From contig CADCXD010000002.1 of assembly GCA_902806575.1 (NCBI GenBank), positions 124,001 through 188,000 of the forward strand: a stretch of 64,000 bases of DNA, in the 5' to 3' direction. A program made the translations under genes and the position numbers. Every line of letters starts with the position of its first letter. Positions within the stretch are counted from its first letter, which is position 1. Source of the DNA: Jackrogersella multiformis (lineage: Eukaryota; Ascomycota; Sordariomycetes; Xylariales; Hypoxylaceae). A model generated the notes under the pieces. That model saw nothing but the letters and a program-made list of their open reading frames with translations, made no database searches and had not been told where the DNA came from. This document shows positions 1 to 8,912 of the stretch, piece after piece.

Positions 1-276
1 CAGATCACGGCTCTGGATCGACTGATGTCCGCAAGCTCGGTTGGTCTAGGAGGACCGGGCTCTGCTACGGCGTCCGGTAGCCCCACCACGCCGAGCCTAC
101 TGGTCGAGGTCAACTCGGCTGCCCCTACCCCGTCTCTCACTATGGAGCAGAACAGCCCACAGAGTAGCAGCCCGCCAAGCACCAATTCCGGCATGGAAGA
201 GTCGCTAGACGAAAAGACCGCTAAGGCGTCATCCCTCAGTCAATCTTGTCGAACGATTGAGGTTAATGAACAATAA
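1..276 (+). CDS. 3' end of an unidentified protein-coding gene (5' truncated by window edge)
   Basis: An open frame runs from the first base of the window to a TAA stop at 274-276, encoding 91 residues. They are rich in Ser, Pro, Thr and Gly, with no hydrophobic segment and no motif I recognise. This is the composition of a disordered C-terminal tail of a fungal protein, possibly a regulator, but the function cannot be inferred. The frame is open upstream of the first Met (position 25), so the window probably cuts into a longer exon and that Met need not be the start. It could be a chance open frame, but lack of any stop over 270 bases and the biased composition favour coding. Confidence 0.45.
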   Translation, partial: QITALDRLMSASSVGLGGPGSATASGSPTTPSLLVEVNSAAPTPSLTMEQNSPQSSSPPSTNSGMEESLDEKTAKASSLSQSCRTIEVNEQ

Positions 277-1564
277 GCTGCTACAGATACCTCCGTCACC
301 ACGCGTATACGGAACGTGTCTAATATTTTTTGCCTTGTATCTTCTCGAATGATCTTATCTGGTTGTCTGAACTCGATACCCACCCACTCACCACCTTCAT
401 ATCCTTCATCTATTACATTTATTTCGACGAACTAAAAATGAAATCGGCGCATAAAAGACATAGCACTGCAAATAACACATAGAGACCGAGGACCTCCAGT
501 CGACTCAAATGACAACATATGGCATACGACATATAACATACCACATAATATCTGGGGTTTTAATGGTCTGTTCCGCATCAAGGAATTCCATTCTGATGTC
601 TCTTTTTTTCACAAATTGGTTTATTGGTCCTCGCGGCTGGTTAAGGAGACAAACGGCCGTTCCCAGCCATCCAGGTTTAGGCGTTCGGCGTAAGGAAGTT
701 GATGCTTTTGGTATGCGGGTAGGTCATAGGGCATCTGGCGCGAAGCCCCGGATGGAACAGAGCGGTAGGCTGTCACGGAGAACAAAACTGACGGCGAAAC
801 GAACACAAAAAGCGATAAGTCACGGGGTAGTGTTTTGTATTTCTATCTGCTCGATGACATATATGTATGTTCCCTGCCAGTATTTGAAGGGTAGACCCGC
901 AGCCTAGATATGACACATAGAATCGAATGCTTTTTTATTTAGTGAATAACGGCTTAGTAACTTGAACCTGTTCCAGTGACCGTATTTTTATGAGAATACC
1001 TAGTCTGGCTTCTCCAAGACCCATGATGCCGCTTCAGCTTGCAAAAAGCCGACATGGTCGCTAAATATGCTAAGGAGGTGGAGGTCATAGGTAATCATAC
1101 GCCTTTTGCTTATCGCAATAACAACAGCATAACACAACCATCACTATACTTACATAAATAGGTGGCTCAGGATCGAGTACATATGGCGCCGTCTCGAATA
1201 GAGTGGCGGGAAACCTCGTTGAAGTGAGGGGAGGGGTTTCGGACGACGCTGGCGGCCCGAAGGATTTCGGCGGGGCGAATTGGCTACGGCCAGGGCCACA
1301 GACGTCATCGCTTGCTGTCTGCCGAAGGAGCCGGAGGAACTGGTGGTGGAACTGATGAAAGAAAAGGGCGGTGTTGGTATCGCTGGTGGGAGGTCGCGGG
1401 TTTGATTGGGATTTTGGTTTCACGATGGGATGATAGGGAGGTGGGAGGGTGCCGTGTCGAATGCCGTTCTGTTTCGTTAGAATTGGTGGAAACGGGGAGG
1501 AGGAGATGGTAGGCACGGATGGGAGAACACGAGGTGAGGCGACAATCTACACACGTAAAAGTAC

Positions 1565-1598
<34 letters not shown>

Positions 1599-2501
1599 AT
1601 GCAGATATGTATGTACGTAGTGTAGATGTTCACCTGCTGGATGGGGGTTAGAGCGCATCTGGATCGACACGGAGGGGCATGCGTATGCCATGCATGTACA
1701 CTCCGGGAACCGAAAATAGAAACGTGGTTGTGGGATGCCGTAGTACTAGGTAGGTAGGTATGCGTGAATAGGATGGGGGAAAGGGGCCACTGGGAGGGGA
1801 GGGGTGCGTGTTAGGCCCAACTGGGCTAATGTATGCAACCCTACCTCTCGGGTCCTTTCCGCCCCCCTCTTGGTATACGACATAGCTGCATATGGGTAGA
1901 TGGCTCGGCGTCTTGGTGGTGGTGGTGGTGTTTCGGCTTTCGCTGGGGAAGGAGGATGAGGATAAGGTTAGGGGGAGGTATACCGGTTGTTTGTTCTATA
2001 TTTATTTGGTGAGCTGAGAGATGTGTTGTTGATTATGTACTTTGATGCTGATGTCTCGGCTTGGTAATTATGCGGTGGCATGGACATATTAAGCAAGCCT
2101 TCTCTCTAGGGACGGAGAAGAAATTTGAATGCTGAAGGAAGTAGCTTGTATTGTTACTCAATGGCCCTTCACCTAGGTACCATCGTGACGAACCGTCATT
2201 CTTGGGTGTTTGACTAGGTACCTAGGTACCTAGTCGAAGGCCTATACGGTAGACAGTTAGGCAGGATTATAACATGTAGTAACCTCACGGCCTAGGAGAT
2301 CTCTAGTCCTTTTTCATAAGCCTCACGAGAAAGCATCGCAGAGACGTCTACATCCGATACGGCTAATAAAGGATTAGGTATATACCTTCATCTATTCAGA
2401 TGACGGCTCTCTTGTAATACCTCTAGGTACATTTCCGATTCTCACTTGTTTACTCTTCCCTTTCCCTCCTCATCACCAACGAACACCGACACCCCACCAA
2501 C
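277..2501. other. Intergenic spacer with microsatellite and palindromic repeat
   Basis: No convincing gene. Short open frames here (for example 509-907 and 1085-1691) lack recognisable domains and overlap low-complexity sequence. The spacer holds an (AT)n block at about 1565-1580 running directly into a (GT)n block at about 1581-1598, TAGG/ACCT repeats near 1745-1760, and a perfect 24-bp palindrome at 2212-2235. The left part should contain the 3' UTR of the truncated gene, and the right end that of the NmrA-like gene. Confidence 0.6.
1565..1598. repeat. Compound (AT)n(GT)n microsatellite
   Basis: About eight AT units are followed without interruption by about nine GT units. It is flanked by degenerate TATG/TACG steps. 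Alternating purine-pyrimidine runs of this kind are prone to slippage. Confidence 0.9.
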
Positions 2502-3608
2502 CTAAGGTAAATCCTTATACAGCTCCACGACCTCCTCGCGGTGAGCCGCGAGATGGTCTCTGAACGTCCTAAACCCCAGCCCGAAGTCGTCAGCGGGTAT
2601 GGCGTCCTGCTTCATGGCCAGCCGCGACAGCTGGCCCGCGACGACGGGGCGGTCCACGGCGACGCGCTCGGCCTCCTCGCGCGCGTACGTGGCGACGGAC
2701 ATCTCCTTGCCGGCGGCCTCGGCCAGCTGCGCGACGAGCTCGCCGGCCGTCAGCAGCTCACCGGCGACCCGCAGTGTGACGCCGGGCCCGCCGGCGAACG
2801 TGTCGGGTGCCTCGATGCGCGCCGCCGCCAGCCGCCCCACGTCCGCCGGGTCGATCTCCGACAGCGCGAACGGCGCCGGCAGCGCCGTGCGCCACACCCC
2901 CTCGCGCACCAGCTCCGGCACCTGGAACGTCGCCATCCGCCGGTCCGTCCAGTTCGACATGAACTCCGTCGGCTGCAGGATCGTGTGCCGCGCGAACCCG
3001 GCCGCCCGCACGAGGTCTTCGCCCTTGGCTGCGCGGTGGGTTAGTTAGGTGCTTAGGTTTCTGGAGCACTGGATATTTTCTTTTGAACTTTTCAAGTTTC
3101 TTTTTCTTTTTTCTTTGCTTTTCCAAAACCTTTGCCCGGAGGCGGAGTGAACAAGGGGCGGAAAAGGGTGACATCTATCTATCCACCTACCTTTTGATGT
3201 CCAGTAGTTGAGGAAAAAGGGATTGCGGTCGAGGCCGGGCATCTCTTGGTACTTATCCACGCCGGCGACGGTGCTGTAGACGACGTGGTTGACGGTGCCG
3301 GCGCGCCTCGCGGCGTCGACGATGTTGGTGGCGCCGCGGACCTCGGCTTCGGGGTCGACGAAAGATGGGACCGAGATGAAGAAGACGACCTCGACGCCCG
3401 CGACCGCTCTCTCCAGCGCCCCGACGTCCTTGTCCCAGTCGCCGCCCTCCAGCACCTCGACCCCCTGCGCGGCGAGCGCCTTGGATTTCGACGACGACGC
3501 GTCCCGCACCAGGGCGCGCACGCTGTGCTTCTGCGCTGAGGCCAGGAGCGCCTGGATCGTGGCGCCTCCTTGGTTGCCGGTCGCGCCGAGGACGAGTACT
3601 TTGGTCAT
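2502..3608 (-). CDS. NmrA-like family NAD(P)-binding protein
   Basis: Model: complement(join(2502..3028, 3191..3608)), 314 aa. Exon 1 starts at the ATG of MTKVLVLGATG; the frame is open further upstream, but the Rossmann strand begins right after this Met. Residues 8-14 are the GxxGxxG dinucleotide loop (GATGNQG), followed by an RALVRD segment typical of NmrA/HSCARG proteins. The intron has a GTAGGT donor, a CTAAC branch point and a CAG acceptor, and it joins NYWTSK to AKGEDLVR in frame. Family members are atypical short-chain dehydrogenases that usually sense NAD(P) redox state or act as reductases; N. crassa NMR is a nitrogen regulator, but this protein is more like the general HSCARG-type relatives. 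The substrate is unknown. The second exon is strongly GC-rich, unlike the AT-rich flanks. Confidence 0.88.
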
Positions 3609-5342
3609 GTTTGCTTGAGGTTGGTTTGGTTGTTGTTGTGGTGATGTATTAGGTATGATAAACTTATGTCTCTTGAATGCTAGATACAATGGTGATCGGT
3701 AGGGGAGAGTGGTCTTGGATTATATATTCTGCTTTTACCATTTACCTTTGCAATATATAGGTCTATAAATATACATCTCTCGCCTCCCTACCGGTAAGTA
3801 ATACCGGAATAATTGTAGACCGTGGTAATGATACTGGTTTGCACTGTAAACTTACCATCCATAAATCAACAGCTAAGATACGTACAAGTTACTTAAATAA
3901 CTACTTTAAGGGATAAAAAATATACGGTATAAAGTAGTGTTATTACTATAGTTTGGGTGGTAGCAGCATGTAATAGGCATGCATGCCGTGCCGCACCTCG
4001 AGGCGCATGGACATAGGTGATCTCGGTAATCGTCATTCGAGTCCCTCCGCTTGCTGGTCCTCAGCCCCAGCCAGCCTACGAGTTCAGGCAGGGTAGATGT
4101 TTAGGGTTGTACTTCTGACCAACCATCATAAGGGACGAGGGAAAACGGTTAAGGTCATAGGATGGAAGGATTCCAACAAAACCCCATGCTTGGCGACACG
4201 GGATTCGTAGAACTCGACCGCGGGCCTCGCTGTTGTAGACCATCCGTAGTCCGAAGAAGGATTTTATATGTTACCGGCAACGAAACTGTCATCCACCTTG
4301 CGGTCGGCCTCGGCGACTTTTTCAACTTCGTCCATAGTCTACCCGTTCCAGGAGAAGTTCATTGTTAAAAGGCGAATATTTACTAGCATCTAGAACTCGT
4401 GGGCTCATGATGTGACACAGAATCTTACACATCACATTAAGTAATGTGGAATTCCGTATTATATGCACTCTTCGTATATATCACACCGTAATTTCCTAAT
4501 CCAAGATGACGATCAATGACGCCGGTCTGACTCAAGAAGGCATCATGGAATCGGCCCGGACGCCGCTTGTTACCGAATACCCTCCGGCGTGGCTGACGAA
4601 AACGAGCCGAGCAGTCAGCAACTCGGCGATGAAGAGTTTATTTATACAGTTTTGTATGCCGCTATATAACACATAAGTAATCAGCTCAATGTCCTCACGA
4701 GCACGCGCTCGAACCTAGGTCGTTAGGAATAGGTTATTTGGAACATGCTATAAAGGGGCAGAAAGAAAAAAACTCGGGATCGTCACGTACATTCGCAGCA
4801 CTCAAAATCCAACACGTATACAATCTGCGCGAACTAGACACCTCCGCCTCGGAGCGCCGAGAGCGATATAGCCACGGCCTGTAACGCTTAGAGCAATACC
4901 GATAGGCCGCCATGCCATGATGACAGAGGCGTAACACCTTTCTCGCAAAGCCAAGTGTAATAATAAGGTAGGGATCATTTCATCCATCCCTGGAAATCGG
5001 CTTAGGTGTCGATCACCGCTGGCGTAAAAGTATCCAGACGACGAGTTTAGCTCGTCCAGCATCCTGCTCCGTTAGGAATCTCTCGAGTGAATAAACAACA
5101 TGTAAATAGGTCAATATGCCCAAAAAACCCCCCAGGGATTGTGATGCATATAGTAAAGTCAAATAAATCAAGATCTACGCTTGCTTCATAAATTCCCGCC
5201 AGTTACGCTCCCTGCATTTCCATGCCGCCCGCTATTTCGGCCACGAAAAATCAAAACGCCAGTCTTACCCGCGGGGTGGTATATCCAAACGCCTGCTGCT
5301 GCTGTGTATTGAAATGCCCTCGTTTTCGATGCGGCACCCCCT
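3609..5342. other. Spacer between NmrA-like and PP2C genes
   Basis: It holds the promoter side of the NmrA-like gene at its left end and the 3' side of the phosphatase gene at its right end. The stretch near 3700-3960 is AT-rich. Short open frames at 4162-4368 and 4734-5062 show no domain, no splice support and no compositional bias. I saw no tRNA; B-box-like strings near 4035 and 4710 lack a matching A box. Confidence 0.5.
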
Positions 5343-6881
5343 TTAACTTCGGTTGCTACTGCCCCCAGCGGGGGCGAAGAACACGACCTGCACGGTGATG
5401 TCGTCGCGGATATCCCTCGAGTTCGGGTACCGAAACGTCAGCGCGCCCTTCACCATCTGCTCGTCGCCGCCGCCCAGGCCGTTGCGCACCAGGTGCACCG
5501 CCGCGTTGTCGTCCTGCACCGTGGCCTTCGTCTCCTCGTACTTGCACTGGCCCTTGCGTCCTAATATCGTCTCTCCGAAGTCCTTCGTCGGCGGCTTCAC
5601 CGATTTGCCTTTCCCCTGCTCCCGCCACTCGACCCACCTCCCCACCAGGTCCACGGCCTGCTCGCTCGTCATCGTGTCCCACAGACCGTCCGTCGCCAAT
5701 ATCAGGAACGAAGGTCGCGCCTCCGGGATCTTAGTCGTAGTGACGAGGGGCTCCGCCGTCAGGTATGGCCCCTCCTTGTACGCGCCGTAGCGCGCGGCAG
5801 ACGGCAGGCTCAGGCCGTTATAGTGGTTGCGCAGCGTCTCCTTGAGCTGCGCGGTCCACTTCCACATGCCGTCGCCGAACGTGCGCGAAGGCTGCATGCC
5901 CCAGATGCGGCCGTGTCGGACGACGTCCGGCTCGTCGGGGAATTGAGCCTGGATCCGCGCGATCTCGTCCGGGCTGGCACCCGTGCAGTCGGTCGAGAGA
6001 TCGGTGGCTATCCACTTCCCGTCGGCGGTCTTTTGGCCCAGGACCGCGCGGCAGTCGCCCGTGGACGCCACCATGAGGGTTCTGGTCTGCGGGTCGAGGA
6101 GGGTTAGGAGGGCGCACGAGCCAGCGTAAGCTGCTTCCAGCCGTCTCGCCTTCTCGGCGAAAGGCAGGTTGCTCTCGATCGTCGAGAGGGCAGACTTGAC
6201 TAGGGCATCGTCGAGGGTCGTGAAAGCCGATTTAAGTGCATTCTGCACATCGTCTTCGCCGACTTGGCTTCCTTTCTTGGGCTTAACGTTGTTGAGAGCA
6301 CGTCTGACGTAAGGTATTAATTGCTTGGTCAGAAGATTTGACAACTGCCAACCGCAATGTCCATCGAACACACCCCATGTCAGCCAGTCCTCCTCGTGTT
6401 TGTCGAAAGGGTTGGAGAAGGTGCCGTGGATGAAGGCGTCCTCGCAGGGGCTGTTAGAAGCCAGCTGGGTGCCATCGTATCTTGTTATGAGCTTCCCTCC
6501 TCCGAGTAGGGAGAAGGCGTGCTCGTTCAGTTGCTGGGTGACTCCGTCCGAGGTGGGAGTCGGACTGTACGCGATCTTATCAGACAAACCTAGCTCGTTA
6601 AGATCCGGGATGCCGGTCTTGTCTTCATCTGAAATACTTGACGACTTGGCGGGACTTGGGCTCCGCCGTTTACGAGAGATATACCAACACATGAGTGTAG
6701 CTGATGCGAGTCCTGCGGCGAAGGAAACGGCAACAGTTCTTGTTGAGAGGGGCATACTATTCTGTGTCTTCGTCTTTGTCTCGGTGCTCATAAAACGCGT
6801 TCTCAGTCTCGGCGCGGGATGAGACAGGCACGTCACCGTAGTGAGACGCGGCCTATGGCGGAGGAGCTGGCGGGCAAACAT
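5343..6881 (-). CDS. Mitochondrial PP2C-family protein phosphatase (Ptc5/pyruvate dehydrogenase phosphatase-like)
   Basis: Single exon, 512 aa, using the ATG at 6881 (MFARQLL); the open frame upstream has no earlier ATG. The first 30 residues are rich in Arg and hydroxylated residues with no acid, as in a mitochondrial presequence. Residues about 50-68 form one hydrophobic segment. PP2C metal-binding motifs are present: CED around 146-148, GVFDGH around 170-175, STGDCRAVLG in the middle, ATDGLWD at 396-402, and DDITV near 493-497. PP2C enzymes are Mn/Mg-dependent Ser/Thr phosphatases. The presequence plus membrane segment matches yeast Ptc5 and fungal PDP-like enzymes, which dephosphorylate the E1-alpha subunit of pyruvate dehydrogenase. 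The PP2C assignment is firm; the PDP substrate is an inference. Confidence 0.9.
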   Translation of the reverse strand: MFARQLLRHRPRLTTVTCLSHPAPRLRTRFMSTETKTKTQNSMPLSTRTVAVSFAAGLASATLMCWYISRKRRSPSPAKSSSISDEDKTGIPDLNELGLSDKIAYSPTPTSDGVTQQLNEHAFSLLGGGKLITRYDGTQLASNSPCEDAFIHGTFSNPFDKHEEDWLTWGVFDGHCGWQLSNLLTKQLIPYVRRALNNVKPKKGSQVGEDDVQNALKSAFTTLDDALVKSALSTIESNLPFAEKARRLEAAYAGSCALLTLLDPQTRTLMVASTGDCRAVLGQKTADGKWIATDLSTDCTGASPDEIARIQAQFPDEPDVVRHGRIWGMQPSRTFGDGMWKWTAQLKETLRNHYNGLSLPSAARYGAYKEGPYLTAEPLVTTTKIPEARPSFLILATDGLWDTMTSEQAVDLVGRWVEWREQGKGKSVKPPTKDFGETILGRKGQCKYEETKATVQDDNAAVHLVRNGLGGGDEQMVKGALTFRYPNSRDIRDDITVQVVFFAPAGGSSNRS

Positions 6882-7914
6882 TTTTGAAGACCACGCATGT
6901 GTGGTAGGATATTGTACTGTATTGATAGTAGAACTAGGCAACACTGAGACCTAAGTGAGTGTGGAGATGAGATTCTTTTTTTCCCCTCGTGCTGCTAGGT
7001 ATAGTGTTAAAGTGAGTTTTCGGGTTGATTCGATTCACGGAAAACAAGGTGAGATTATTACTGTAGTGAAGAATTTAGTATCGGTGAAGATTGTTAGGGA
7101 CATCCAAGGAATCCATCTGTATATACTGACCTACTAGGTATCTATCTATATGCACTGTGATTAATCCCTGGTTTGGTGGAGGCTTAGAAACATACCTACC
7201 TAGCAGCCGGGTAGATACGTGATCATTAATATGAAATTATTTTCTGACGAGAAAACCTAGGTATGCACATGCGATCGTCGTACTTAACTTTTGATACGTC
7301 AATGTCAGCTTACTGTGTGTTGGTGGTGTTGGTAGTATGACTTCTTTAAAGGTTGTAGTAGAGTGTGAATATTAATGAATTGTGAAGTTCAAAGTTGAAG
7401 TGCACAAGTTCCAGCGTTGGCTCCAGGACATCGGAATTTTGGTTACTGTGGCTGATGTAACCATACTGCGTAGTACAGTTTAATACCTAACGTACTACCT
7501 AGGTAAATACACTAGGCAGGTAGTTGGCCTTGGCATGGAATTGTTATCACCGCTATACACGTGCATAAGTTGTTCCTAGGGCAGGTACGGTTCGCGGGGA
7601 AAGAAATGTCGGAAGCGTAGCTGCATAACAAGAGCCGAGGTACCCACTGGGGTATAGTGGGGGAAGGCCCGAGGACAGCTAGATCCCAGATATTTAAATA
7701 CAACCGCCTAATCGGTAACAAAAGAATACTTACCTCTAGGTATTTATTCCTTCTAATACCGAACACCGTGCTCCATACAAAACACTCTAGACGTCTCATA
7801 TCCTGTAGCTGCTAGATCTCATACACAATCATATATATATTAATTAACTACCTAGGTACTTAATGTAAGAAAAGAAAAGGAACCCCGGAAAGCCGGAAAG
7901 CTAAGAAAAAAGCC
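6882..7914. promoter_or_regulatory. Divergent intergenic region between PP2C and enoyl-CoA isomerase genes
   Basis: This 1 kb spacer must contain both promoters. It is AT-rich, with several TAGG/ACCT repeat copies near 7130-7150, 7195-7205 and 7490-7525, and a further CTACCTAGGTACT copy near 7850. The last 50 bases before the isomerase ATG are purine-rich (an AAAGAAAAGG-like leader). No recognisable gene. Confidence 0.45.
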
Positions 7915-8826
7915 ATGGCGGATGAAATCAAAGTCACCTACGCCGGCCGTATCGCTACCATCACCATCGACAACGACAAGAAGCTTAACGCTCTAGGTTT
8001 TAACGGCTACTATGCTATAGCTAAGGCACTGCTCGAGATCGCTCGGCGCGATGATATATACATCACCGTCCTGACGGGGAAGGGCCGGTACTTTTCTGCG
8101 TAAGCCCCCAAGTACCTATTCATACACCCGTCTATATCATACTTCTCATCTACCTACCTACCTACCTACCCAACAAACCTAACCACCAAACACAGCGGCG
8201 CGGACGTCTCCGTAGCAGACAAGCAAGCCGGCACGGCCGACCCGGACGCGTACCGGAAATGGCTGCGGGACTTCGTGTCTAACAACCTGAACCTGACGCG
8301 GGCCTTCTACACGCACCCGAAGATCCTGGTGGCGGCGCTCAACGGGCCGGCGGTCGGGCTCTCGGCGGCGGTGACCGCCTTCGCGGACTTCGTGTACTGC
8401 GCGCCGCACGCCTTCCTGCTGATGCCCTTCTCGTCGCTGGGCCTGGTGGCCGAGGGCGGCGCCTCGCACGCCATGGTGCAGCGCCTGGGCGTGGGGCTGG
8501 CCAACGAGGCCCTGATCCAGAGCAAGCGCGTGACCTGCGCCGACCTGGTGCGCGTCGGCTTCGCCAACAAGGTCTTCGCCTGCGAGCCCGGCGACAGCGA
8601 CGGCTTCCTGGCCCAGGTCATGCGGGAGATCGACGACAGCATGGGCGATCACCTGAACGGCGACAGCCTGCTCGGCATCAAGGCGCTGATCCAGAAGCCG
8701 CACCGCGAGCTCCTGGAGAGGCAGAACGTCGCCGAGGTGTTCGCCGGCCTGGACTGCTTCGTCAAGGGCACCCCGCTAGAGGAGTTCGAGAAGATCGCCA
8801 CGGGCAAGAAGAGGCATAAGTTATGA
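7915..8826 (+). CDS. Eci1-like delta3,delta2-enoyl-CoA isomerase / enoyl-CoA hydratase family (peroxisomal)
   Basis: Model: join(7915..8099, 8196..8826), 271 aa. The intron has a GTAAGC donor and a CACAG acceptor, and it joins GRYFSA to GADVS, the family's oxyanion-hole segment. This is a crotonase fold. The ALNGPAVGLSA turn gives the second oxyanion-hole region, and LGLVAEGGAS places a glutamate at residue 148, where yeast Eci1 keeps its catalytic Glu in ITEGG. The enzyme shifts cis/trans-3 double bonds to trans-2-enoyl-CoA so that unsaturated fatty acids can enter beta-oxidation. The protein ends in HKL, close to the HRL peroxisomal targeting tripeptide of yeast Eci1, so a peroxisomal location is likely. 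The intron contains four tandem TACC units. The stop lies 86 bases from that of COG1 on the other strand. Confidence 0.88.
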
Positions 8827-8912
8827 GCGTTCGGGACGGGGTTTACGTTGCGGGACATTTCTATTTCTGTGCGCCTAATATTGTTGTGTATTTGTGTGTA
8901 TTGGTGCGGGTA

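Noticed and set aside
509..907. 132-codon open frame in the first spacer
   Set aside because: It begins at an ATG but has no domain, no bias toward GC third positions as in the real genes nearby, and no splice context.
4700..4725. Possible tRNA B box on the minus strand (GGTTCGAGC)
   Set aside because: The sequence upstream on that strand has a T-run and no A box or stems.
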